From the NCBI GenBank assembly GCA_001275005.1, contig JWZX01002000.1:1-22961 (forward strand): 22,961 nucleotides of DNA, in the 5' to 3' direction. Below, one piece after another: positions 9,401-14,482 of this stretch. The position numbers were made by a program, and so were the translations under genes. The number at the start of each line of letters is the position of its first letter. Position 1 is the first letter of the stretch. The DNA is from Chrysochromulina tobinii. Taxonomy: Eukaryota > Haptophyta > Prymnesiales > Chrysochromulinaceae. The notes beneath the pieces were generated by a model. It ran no database searches. It worked only from the letters and a program-made list of their open reading frames with translations, and had not been told where the DNA came from.

Positions 9401-10966
9401 ACGAGTTCTGGGAGTGCTCGGTCGGCTCGACCGAGCCGCTCGGCTGCCAGGTATGATGATTGCCACTGATGACCTGCCTTACATGCACGTGCTCACCACA
9501 GCGCTATCGACCCGCTCGACTGCTAGGCCAAGGGCCCCGGCGTGGGCGGCGCGTCCGTGCGCAAGATGGTCGCCATCATGCTCTGGATGCAGGCCCTCCT
9601 ATGGATCGCCTTCCTGCTGCTCCCGTTCACAGGCAAGCTCCATTTCACAGGCTCCCTTTCACAGGCTCCCTTTCACAGGCTCCCTTTCACAGGCTCCCTT
9701 TCACAGGCTCCCTTTCACAGGCTCCCTTTCACAGGCTCCTTTGGATCGCCTTTCTGCTGCTCCCGTTCACAGGCAAGCTCAACCCCCGCTCGGGCAAGAT
9801 CAACTATACACGGAGCCGGCGCAAGTGGGCGGACGCGTGGCAGTTTGCCGAGGAGCTCGAGCTGCAGCGGTACAAGACAAAGTTACGGCGCGCCGCGCGG
9901 CGTGCGACGCGGCACGACAAGGTGCAATACCAGAGGCTCAAGGTCGAGGAGCATGCGGAGCTCGCCGTGGAGAAACTCGGGACAGGATACGTCCAACAGA
10001 TGGACGAGAAGGCGAGGGGTGCGCACGAGAAGAAGCTGCTCGAGTTGCGCCGCAGGTGCGCCGAGCGATGCGATCAGACGAAGCATGCAACGACCTTGAC
10101 GCATGCAAGTGCTCACCACGGCGCCGGGTCCCCGCAGGTGCGCCGAGCGATACGATCAGACAACCTTGGTCGGGTGGCTACAGGCGCGGCTCGCCCTCTG
10201 CCACAAGTACTTTGATGCGGTCACGTTCCCGATGCGGTGCGCGGAGAAGCAAAACCGTCTCGTCGTACTGCTCCATTGGGACACGTTCGCTTTTGCTCTG
10301 TGCGTGCTCATCTTTCTCATCCTGTCAGTCTGGTCGTACTGGGCACGCGAGGAGATTGCGGCAGAGGCCGACGGGCGCATCCTCAAGGGCCAGCCGCTCT
10401 TGCACACGCTCCTCGTCATTGGCGACATGATGTCAATCTTCAGCGACTCATTTTGGGATGACTGGCACACCCAGATCACGTTCCAGATCGTAAAGGTCAT
10501 CTTCTCGCTCTCGGCCGTCCCCTTCTTCTTGTTCACGATTGGGCCCCTCTCCAAGCTCTTCTCGCACACCGACGCGACCGCGTACATGCCCGATGGGCGC
10601 CTCACCGTTCCCGACCCGAACGGCCTCTCGGCCTACCTTCGCTGGATCCGCGAGGATGTGCTCGGGCCTCACTCGGCGCACGCGGAGGAGCTCGAGACGA
10701 GGTTCTCCCAAAAGGAGGTCCTCAACCTGCGCCGCGCCGTCAAGAATGCGGAGCGTACCCTCAAAGAGGCGTGGAGGAAGCCTGCCTCGGCGATCCGAGT
10801 GACGCGCAACTCGAAGCTTGCTCTGGACAAGATGCTGCTCAAGCTCGTCTCCAAGGAGCGCGCGTCCAAGGCGCTTTACACTCACTGCTTCCCCGACCGC
10901 GTGCTGCTTGACGAGTACGAGAAGAACAAGATACTCAGGATCCAGGAGCAGAAGAACAAGGAGTGA
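3428..10966 (+). CDS. Multiple C2-domain membrane protein (MCTP / extended-synaptotagmin-like), 17 exons
   Basis: Inferred exons: 3428-4771, 4920-5132, 5209-5514, 5611-5811, 5984-6031, 6270-6377, 6472-6534, 6707-6891, 6965-7022, 7102-7368, 7447-7647, 7959-8670, 8744-8946, 9094-9450, 9527-9632, 9773-10055 and 10138-10966. They total 1827 codons plus stop. Residues 1-360 are Ser/Pro-rich with a charged helical patch near 125-200. C2 domains begin near residues 365, 528, 705, 869 and 1170. Each has the loop-1 pattern AAD...DPY and an acidic loop 3 (DYDLVGFDD, DEDWGGSHD, DHDLLSSDD, DKDEG, DYDQFGDDD), so calcium-dependent phospholipid binding is likely. The fourth C2 carries a ~85-residue insert. 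The last ~525 residues hold membrane segments (MLWMQALLWIAFLLLPF, FALCVLIFLILSVWSYW, SLSAVPFFLFTIGPLS) and end in a basic coiled-coil-like tail. Inferred role: tethering or trafficking at ER or plasma membrane contacts. Ferlin-like alternatives are less likely. An optional in-frame intron at 4214-4282 is possible. Confidence 0.85.
4195..4282 (+). repeat. Exonised or decayed type A introner relic inside exon 1
   Basis: GTGAGCATGCATGTGCTCAC, then TACAG (from 4214), is a recognisable type A core that stays open in the coding frame. A Pro-rich coding sequence CCTCAGCCACGGCCACCGCT before it is repeated, diverged, after it (4239 onward). That is the same duplication-core-duplication layout as the true introns. 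Splicing 4214-4282 (69 nt, GT-AG) would keep frame, so this could be an optional intron; 4214-4238 would not. Confidence 0.5.
4304..4379 (+). repeat. Short duplications around TGCATGCA in exon 1
   Basis: CCCGAAGTAGAAATGGCC (about 4304) recurs as CCCGAAGTCGAAACGGCC (about 4366). Between them GTAGAAATGGCC(T)TGCATGCA is repeated again. The stretch is translated in frame (LPEVEMALHAKG...DMPEVETAS). Removal between the obvious GT and AG sites would shift the frame, so it is probably a coding relic, not an intron. Confidence 0.4.
4772..4919 (+). other. C2-gene intron 1, compound type B + type A, 148 bp
   Basis: Two units in tandem. 4772-4850 starts GTGATCGCCACTGATCGCC, is built of 10-nt GATCGACACT words and ends GCATGCAG. 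4851-4919 starts with a copy of the next exon's first bases (GTGGACTTGCAGC), runs through a type A core and ends CCCATAG. The trapped copy reads VDLQPC then stop, so it cannot be a retained exon. Splicing gives LGNAEVDLQQCYNKPYE. Phase 0. Confidence 0.85.
5133..5208 (+). other. C2-gene intron 2, type B, 76 bp
   Basis: The intron start GTCACGCAAGCGGCCAGT is repeated, with a few changes, as the start of the next exon (GTCACGCGAGAGGCCAAT). The last 54 nt (5155-5208) match the last 54 nt of intron 3 at all but four positions. The donor GTCACG is weak, so the 5' edge is less certain than the 3' edge. Phase 0. Confidence 0.75.
5515..5610 (+). other. C2-gene intron 3, type B, 96 bp
   Basis: The intron begins GTGCTCGACG and the next exon begins GTGCTCGAAG. 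The 3' 54 nt are nearly identical to those of intron 2. A second GTGCTC at 5506 is an alternative donor, also in frame. Phase 0. Confidence 0.75.
5812..5983 (+). other. C2-gene intron 4, compound, 172 bp
   Basis: The exon end GGAGCCGCTCGA(G) recurs twice inside the intron, each time after a TGATGACC/TGATGGCC block. The start of the next exon (GCGAGGCAGCTGCTGCC) is also present inside the intron, just before a type A core that ends TCTCCCACAG. At least three duplication events are stacked. Splicing joins PLEYK to ARQLLPWTHW. Phase 0. Confidence 0.75.
6032..6269 (+). other. C2-gene intron 5, 10-nt minisatellite plus type A, 238 bp
   Basis: The first ~135 nt are a 10-nt tandem array of CTTGATTGCA / CGTGATTGCA words (about 13 copies). 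A possible acceptor CACCACCCCCAG follows, then a ~38-bp diverged copy of the next exon's start (from ~6192), then a type A core and CTCCCCACAG. The next exon opens the third C2 domain (VTMRLTIKAGYDLLAAD). Phase 0. Confidence 0.8.
6378..6471 (+). other. C2-gene intron 6, type A, bounded by a 27-bp duplication
   Basis: The exon end TGGCATCTGGGCGCCGAATC, then GGGCAAG, is copied at the 3' end of the intron (ending GGTCAAG at 6471). The donor is GTACGTTGG. Splicing gives HLGAESGKTKAARKTLNPVW. An upstream acceptor CATCACAG (6429) would add 14 in-frame residues, RARLPWHLGAESVK, duplicating a beta strand. Phase 0. Confidence 0.75.
6535..6706 (+). other. C2-gene intron 7, two tandem 86-bp type A units
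   Basis: Units 6535-6620 and 6621-6706 are each exactly 86 bp and nearly identical. Each is a ~39-bp copy of the following exon start (GCGCGCGACGTTTCCTCGAA...) plus a type A core ending CTCCCCACAG. The real exon 8 starts with a third copy at 6707. In frame, unit 1 reads into a TGA, so it must be removed. Domain continuity (WGEARDVSSKPIRLECFDHD) implies a GC donor at 6535. Phase 0. Confidence 0.75.
6892..6964 (+). other. C2-gene intron 8, type A, 73 bp
   Basis: The donor is GTACGTTGAG, the same donor word as intron 6. A diverged core TGCTCACCACGGCGCC follows and the end is GCCCCCTCAG. The next exon begins GTACCTCGGC, echoing the donor. Splicing gives LNGKGYLGIVLKV. Phase 2. Confidence 0.8.
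7023..7101 (+). other. C2-gene intron 9, type B with an internally doubled 3' end
   Basis: The intron starts GTACGCCGGCTGGCTCAGCC and the next exon starts with the same bases (23 bp identical). CTTGGGGCTCTGATTGCGTG, then CCTCATCAG, occurs twice in direct tandem, giving two acceptors 29 nt apart. Splicing gives TLGQLVRRLAQPLLQTS. Phase 0. Confidence 0.85.
7369..7446 (+). other. C2-gene intron 10, type A, GC-AG, 19-bp duplication
   Basis: GCGAGTGGCCACGAGCTCG is found at both the intron start and the next exon start. GCGAGT is a good GC-type donor. The type A core is perfect, followed by a long C-rich tract and CTCCCCACAG. Splicing gives KLADLEASGHELVHPAL. Reading through without splicing stays open, so intron retention would only insert residues. 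Phase 0. Confidence 0.7.
7648..7958 (+). other. C2-gene intron 11, two minisatellite units, 311 bp
   Basis: GTGCCGCCCCT occurs at the intron start (7648), inside the intron (7867) and at the next exon start (7959), each later copy preceded by CATCAG. Unit 1 is a ~200-bp array of TGATGGCCTC / GGATTGTCTC 10-nt words. Unit 2 ends in five 12-nt repeats of the form AATGACCTCCCT. Splicing gives LTFRPVPPLEATSKTIRKTL. Phase 0. Confidence 0.85.
8671..8743 (+). other. C2-gene intron 12, type B, 18-bp duplication
   Basis: The intron begins GTGAGCTCGAGAAGGACGAG and the next exon begins GCGAGCTCGAGAAGGACGAG, differing only at position 2. CTGATTGCC words follow and it ends CCTCCCTCATCAG. Splicing gives FVKTLGELEKDEDGILNIEV, an intact C2 strand. 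Phase 1. Confidence 0.9.
8947..9093 (+). other. C2-gene intron 13, type B, internally doubled, 147 bp
   Basis: The donor is GTGGAGCATCC; the next exon begins GCGGAGCCCCA. A ~60-bp segment (GAGAGCCCATGGAG ... CATCCCTCATCA) is repeated once in tandem. Splicing joins DVSSK to AEPHFFEMLL. Phase 0. Confidence 0.85.
9451..9526 (+). other. C2-gene intron 14, type A-like, 76 bp
   Basis: The exon end CCGCTCGGCTGCCAG has a diverged copy CCGCTCGACTGCTAG at the intron end. The donor is GTATGATGATTGCC; the middle has ACATGCACGTGCTCACCACA. The acceptor is CTAG, unlike the usual CAG. Phase 0. Confidence 0.8.
9633..9772 (+). other. C2-gene intron 15, 14-bp acceptor array inside a 42-bp duplication
   Basis: A ~42-bp coding sequence (TGGATCGCCTTCCTGCTGCT...ACAGGCAAGCTC) occurs twice, 140 bp apart. 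Between the copies are six perfect 14-bp repeats GCTCCCTTTCACAG (9651-9734). The frame before and after is consistent only if 140 nt are removed, with GCAAGC as donor and TTCACAG as acceptor. The type A and B cores are absent. Phase 1. Confidence 0.75.
10056..10137 (+). other. C2-gene intron 16, type A, ~26-bp duplication
   Basis: GTGCGCCGAGCGATGCGATC starts the intron, and nearly the same bases start the next exon. The core GCATGCAAGTGCTCACCACG precedes the acceptor CCCGCAG. Splicing gives LRRRCAERYDQTTLVGWL. Phase 2. Confidence 0.85.
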
Positions 10967-11235
10967 CAAGGGGTAGTCGCTCGAGAGCCTCGAATAGAAG
11001 ATAGGTCTGTCATGGAGCTGCGTCGAGCGTCTCGGGGAGCTTCAGGCCAGCAGCAGGCTGTCGTCGTAACCGACGTACTACTTTCGTGTCGTTTCAACCC
11101 CTCGGCCCTTCCTGTCACCGGAGTGACGACGGAGTGTGCGCAGCACGGCGCACCGACCGTCCGGGGACTGTTTTCAGGTGCCAATTCGTTTTCTTTAGTA
11201 AGCGTCGTACGTAATAGTAGGATCCCAGTATGGCA
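10967..11235. other. Intergenic tail-to-tail region
   Basis: This lies between the stop of the C2 gene (plus) and the stop of the Mpv17-family gene (minus), so it should hold both 3' UTRs. Short reading frames here look like chance. No terminator or RNA gene is visible. Confidence 0.4.
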
Positions 11236-12033
11236 TTAACGAAATAGGTGCAATAAACCGCGTATACTATGTGTATACTGTGTATCGGGCGTGGGCGGCG
11301 AGATGGGCATCTCTAGTGACGACGAGAGCAACGCGAAGAGGTCGAGCCCGTGGCCGTGGATGTACGAGAGCGCGATAGATTCGACGAAGCTGCCCGCGTT
11401 CGCGAAGAGCGTCTGTAGGCCGACGGGGATCTTCCAGAAGCACAGGATGTCCATCGGGACCCAGAGCATCGAACCACCCACGAGCGTCGACACGAACGTG
11501 CCGCGCAGCTCGCGCAGGATCATGTCCAACGAGTGGCCCTGAGCTGTGCCACAGATCGTCCAGTAGGCCAATAATGACGTGGGATGCCAGATCGCAATTT
11601 CGAGCCCGAGCTTTGCGCCAACGAAAGGCAGCCCACCAGGTGTGAGGCGCAACGCCCCGCGCACCACATAGTCCAGAAAGTTGAACCACAGGTATGTGCC
11701 CGCACCGCCAACAAGGGTGCCGTGCACCACTGTGCCCGCAGTACGGTAGCAGTCGATATGAGTGCCAAGGATGACAACCTTGCGAGAATCGGCGTCAAAC
11801 TCATCCTTTGACGCGTGAGAGCCTCCCGTACGCTCATGCGACTCTGCTCCTTCGAGGAACTGTGCCACCAAATCGCCAGAAGACCAGAGGACGCTTCCCG
11901 TGAGGGCGGAGGTCCGGAGAGGATTAGAGGCCATCATTCTTCCGTAGAGGGTGCTGGTGTCCACAGGGCCCCCGGAGGCAAATCGGCGCAGAGGGCGTAG
12001 AGCCGCCGCTGTGAGGCGCCGAGACGTGAGCAT
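11236..12033 (-). CDS. Mpv17/PMP22-family membrane protein, mitochondrial-type leader
   Basis: Single exon, 265 residues from the ATG at 12033. The frame is open further upstream, but MLTSRRLTAAALRPLRRF is a typical Arg-rich, acid-free mitochondrial presequence and is shared with the methyltransferase gene to the right. The body has the Mpv17 layout: an N-terminal LYGRMMASNPLRTSALTGSV segment, TYLWFNFLDYVVRGAL, hydrophobic helices and the C-terminal signature MLWVPMDILCFWKIPVGLQT ending with SFVESIALSYIHG. Family members sit in the inner mitochondrial or peroxisomal membrane and are linked to membrane permeability and metabolite balance; the exact function is unsettled. There is an unusually polar insert (SHERTGGSHASKDEFDADS) after QFLEGAE and a ~25-residue C-terminal tail. 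No introner is present. Confidence 0.85.
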   Translation of the reverse strand: MLTSRRLTAAALRPLRRFASGGPVDTSTLYGRMMASNPLRTSALTGSVLWSSGDLVAQFLEGAESHERTGGSHASKDEFDADSRKVVILGTHIDCYRTAGTVVHGTLVGGAGTYLWFNFLDYVVRGALRLTPGGLPFVGAKLGLEIAIWHPTSLLAYWTICGTAQGHSLDMILRELRGTFVSTLVGGSMLWVPMDILCFWKIPVGLQTLFANAGSFVESIALSYIHGHGLDLFALLSSSLEMPISPPTPDTQYTHSIRGLLHLFR

Positions 12034-12110
12034 GATGGGGAAAAAACCAAGCTCGTCCCTCTGAGAGTGTGAGGCGACGCGCCGTGCGTGCGTTGCAGGG
12101 TAATTTCGCG
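11882..12110 (-). repeat. Leader-and-promoter duplication, copy 1 (Mpv17 gene)
   Basis: This segment, covering the first ~45 codons and the DNA upstream of the start, is a diverged direct copy of ~13534-13800. Shared landmarks include GAGGATTAGAGGCCAT, GGCGTAGAGCCGCCGCTGTG and GTGCG(T)(G/T)CGTTGCAGG on the plus strand. Confidence 0.85.
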
Positions 12111-12771
12111 AAGTCCGCAAGCGTTTCACATAAATTTGGACATGGAGAAGTGGAAAGCAACTTATACACACGCCGCGAGAGAGATCATTAATGTTTGAGC
12201 CAAGGCCGTCGCGCACACAAACACAATGCACTATGTGCGCACGGTTTCGATTGAAGGTATGTACAGTAATGGATTGAACTAGCTTGAAGGTCGGGGCTTA
12301 TTCCACGGCTTGGGCAAGTCCAAAACCTTACAGAACGCACGTGGCAGAAATCGGCCGCTCAATCGCCTCAGTCCGAGCGGGGCGGGCACGAACCGTTCTT
12401 CGCATCTTTTTGGTACACCAGCCATCCATGAACCGATCACCAACGTCAATCTCCGCGCCTCCGCCACCTCTTTGGTCCTTGGTGGCAGTTCAAAAGCGGT
12501 GGCGTAGGCAACAGTACTGGTCCAGAGCTGTCGCCCAAGCCAACAAGCCGCCGCCAGTGCCGACGTCGTCGCCGCGCCGCCGCTACTCAGCCGCCTCCGC
12601 CTCGACCCGCCTCCCGCCACATTGCCGCCAGCCCGCCACCAGAGAGCGTCACACACAACGATTGACGCCCCATGCCCTCTCCATGCCGTCGTTCATGGGC
12701 TCGGCTCCCAGCAAACCCGGCACATCCGATCAGTCCTAGCGACGCCTCGGGGGCTTGAAATTTAGTGAATT
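12034..12771. other. Intergenic region, no supported gene
   Basis: 738 bp between the Mpv17 start and the methyltransferase stop. The first ~80 bp belong to the duplicated leader/promoter segment. Overlapping open frames on both strands near 12280-12740 are Pro/Arg/Ser-rich with no recognisable domain. A small lineage-specific gene cannot be excluded, but I see nothing that supports one. Confidence 0.4.
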
Positions 12772-13692
12772 TCAGGGATCCGGGAGAGTCACCAGGCTGT
12801 GCGGAGCCTGCCATATCTCCAGCGTGTTGAACTTGCCACGGAGTCTGTTGAAGACGCCGTTCTGCGCGACGGGCGTCGAGCGCTGCAGCACGAGGCCGCT
12901 CGCCTCGAGCACGCTCGCCTTTAGCTCACGGTACGAGTCGGCCGTGCAGTACACGATCACCGAGCCCGGATGCTTGGCCACCTGTGCAGCGAGACCCGCG
13001 TACAGGCGGTCCATCTCGGCCTCGGGCAAGTTGGCCATCCAGAGCGGCTCGTAGATGTAAAAGGCCGCGCGCCCGCCGAAGAGACGCTTGGTAGCGCACA
13101 CGCGGTCCGCGAAGCCAAACATGTCGCCGCACTCCACCTTGCATTTGGGATCGTCCTTGACAGCTGCTACCGCCTCCGCTGCAGTGTTCGGATCAAGCTC
13201 CACACCCACGCATCGCTCAAACATCGACTTGCCATCGATGGTCGCCTCGGACATTGGACGTAGCATGGCGCCCTGTCCGCAGCCCAGGTCCACAAATGTG
13301 AAGTCTGTCGCACTGCACATAGGCCCGATCACCTGTGCCAGCTCGCTGCGGATGATCGGGATGACCATCGGCATTGTCGGCTTGCAGGCCGGCCGCCCTC
13401 TGAGTGTTGGCATTAAGAGGTTCTTGAACCACACGTAGGCGCTGTAGAGCTCCTCTGATGTGGTCATTTTGATGGTTTCCGAATACACATCGGCTTCCGG
13501 CATCGCGTTCGGCGATGCAGCACATGAGAACGACGACCAGAGGACGGAGGTCTGGAAAGGATTAGAGGCCATAAACCTTCCGTAAAGGGTGCAGCTGGTG
13601 TTCGCAGGGCCGCCGGAGGCAAAGCGGCGTAAAGGGCGTAGAGGGCGTAGAGCCGCCGCTGTGAGGCGCCATGACGACAAGAGGCAGTGCAT
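12772..13692 (-). CDS. Class I SAM-dependent methyltransferase with mitochondrial-type leader
   Basis: Single exon, 306 residues. The N-terminus (LTAAALRPLRPLRRFASGGP) is a near copy of the Mpv17 gene's leader, with LRP duplicated, and the likeness continues through LYGRFMASNPFQTSVLWSS. After residue ~55 the proteins are unrelated. The catalytic fold shows motif I FVDLGCGQGAMLRP, an acidic motif II CVGVELD, and AFYIYEPLWMANLP in the motif IV region. It probably transfers a methyl group from S-adenosylmethionine to a small molecule or protein; the substrate is unknown. Mitochondrial location is inferred from the leader only. Residues ~60-135 (YSAYVWFKNLLMPTLRG) are a helical cap I do not recognise. 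No intron is seen. Confidence 0.8.
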   Translation of the reverse strand: MHCLLSSWRLTAAALRPLRPLRRFASGGPANTSCTLYGRFMASNPFQTSVLWSSFSCAASPNAMPEADVYSETIKMTTSEELYSAYVWFKNLLMPTLRGRPACKPTMPMVIPIIRSELAQVIGPMCSATDFTFVDLGCGQGAMLRPMSEATIDGKSMFERCVGVELDPNTAAEAVAAVKDDPKCKVECGDMFGFADRVCATKRLFGGRAAFYIYEPLWMANLPEAEMDRLYAGLAAQVAKHPGSVIVYCTADSYRELKASVLEASGLVLQRSTPVAQNGVFNRLRGKFNTLEIWQAPHSLVTLPDP

Positions 13693-13800
13693 GAAGGAAA
13701 AACGTCTGTCCCACTGCAGGCCTCGACGAGCGACGCGCTCGTTCGTGTCGTGCGTTCGTTGCAGGCTGTTGCAGTCAAGTTCGCAAGATGACGCAGTAAA
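13534..13800 (-). repeat. Leader-and-promoter duplication, copy 2 (methyltransferase gene)
   Basis: Direct-orientation partner of ~11882-12110. It differs by small gaps (for example loss of a Thr-rich stretch and gain of one 9-bp GGGCGTAGA unit) and point changes, including sequence upstream of the ATG. Confidence 0.85.
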
Positions 13801-14482
13801 AAGTGGCCTACAACTAAGTGTGAAATAGTATCAGCAGAGCCATCAGAGGACCACCCGGGGTGGCATATGGTGGAGCCCAAAGGGCATTAAGTTACACCCC
13901 CGAATCTATTCCTCTGTTGAAGGCCCACGAATGCCTCAACTTGCCGCCTCAACACCTTCATGTAATCCTGCTGCCATCCCAATGCTACGCCAATTCACAG
14001 CCCCCGGACCGCCGTACCGGTACTGTACCCTTCCATTCACACGTTCGCGCGAACCGTCCGCGCCTACGTTGGACAGACTCTGATAAGACTCTGACTCTCT
14101 CAACGGACCACCACTAGCCACAGCGGCCCATACTCATTGCACCAGGACTCTCTCCAGACCACCCGATAGCCACAGCGGTCCGCACTTAGTTACACCGATA
14201 CTCCCTATCTCAACGGACCGGACCACCACTCTAGCCTGACAGCAGCCCCATACTCATTGCACCAGTACTCTCTCCAGGCCGCCTATAGCCTCAGCGGTCT
14301 GCGCTCACTCCACCGAGACTCTCTCTCTCTCAACGGACCACCACTAGCCACAGCGGCCCATACTGATTGCACCAGGACTCTCTCCAGACCGCCTAGCCCC
14401 AGCGGTCTGCGCTCAGGTCTCGGCGGTGAGGAAGATAGAGCAGCCATCCGCCTCCTTGTCTGCATGCCGTGTCGGCGGCAGC
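13801..14482. other. Intergenic region left of the receptor-like gene
   Basis: Lies between the upstream region of the methyltransferase gene and the stop of the large minus-strand gene. 13801-14098 shows no supported gene; 14099-14425 is the tandem repeat listed separately. It should include the 3' UTR of the large gene and the distal promoter of the methyltransferase. Confidence 0.4.
14099..14425. repeat. Three tandem copies of a ~115-bp unit
   Basis: Copies start at about 14099, 14209 and 14329 with CTCAACGGACC. Each runs through CAGC(G)GCCCATACTCATTGC, CTCTCCAGRCC, and CAGCGGTCYGCRCT. Lengths vary from ~110 to ~120 bp through small indels. The array is not coding in any consistent frame and lies just beyond the stop of the large minus-strand gene. 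Confidence 0.85.

Noticed and set aside
9542-10099. Reading straight through 9527-9780 as one exon
   Set aside because: The frame that encodes the membrane helix before the 14-bp array differs from the frame of the downstream NPRSGKINYTRSRRKWADAW segment; removal of 140 nt restores continuity.
12279-12739. Overlapping 125- and 151-codon open frames on opposite strands
   Set aside because: No domain, start context or homology can be seen; each is low-complexity Pro/Arg/Ser. Kept only as unassigned intergenic DNA.
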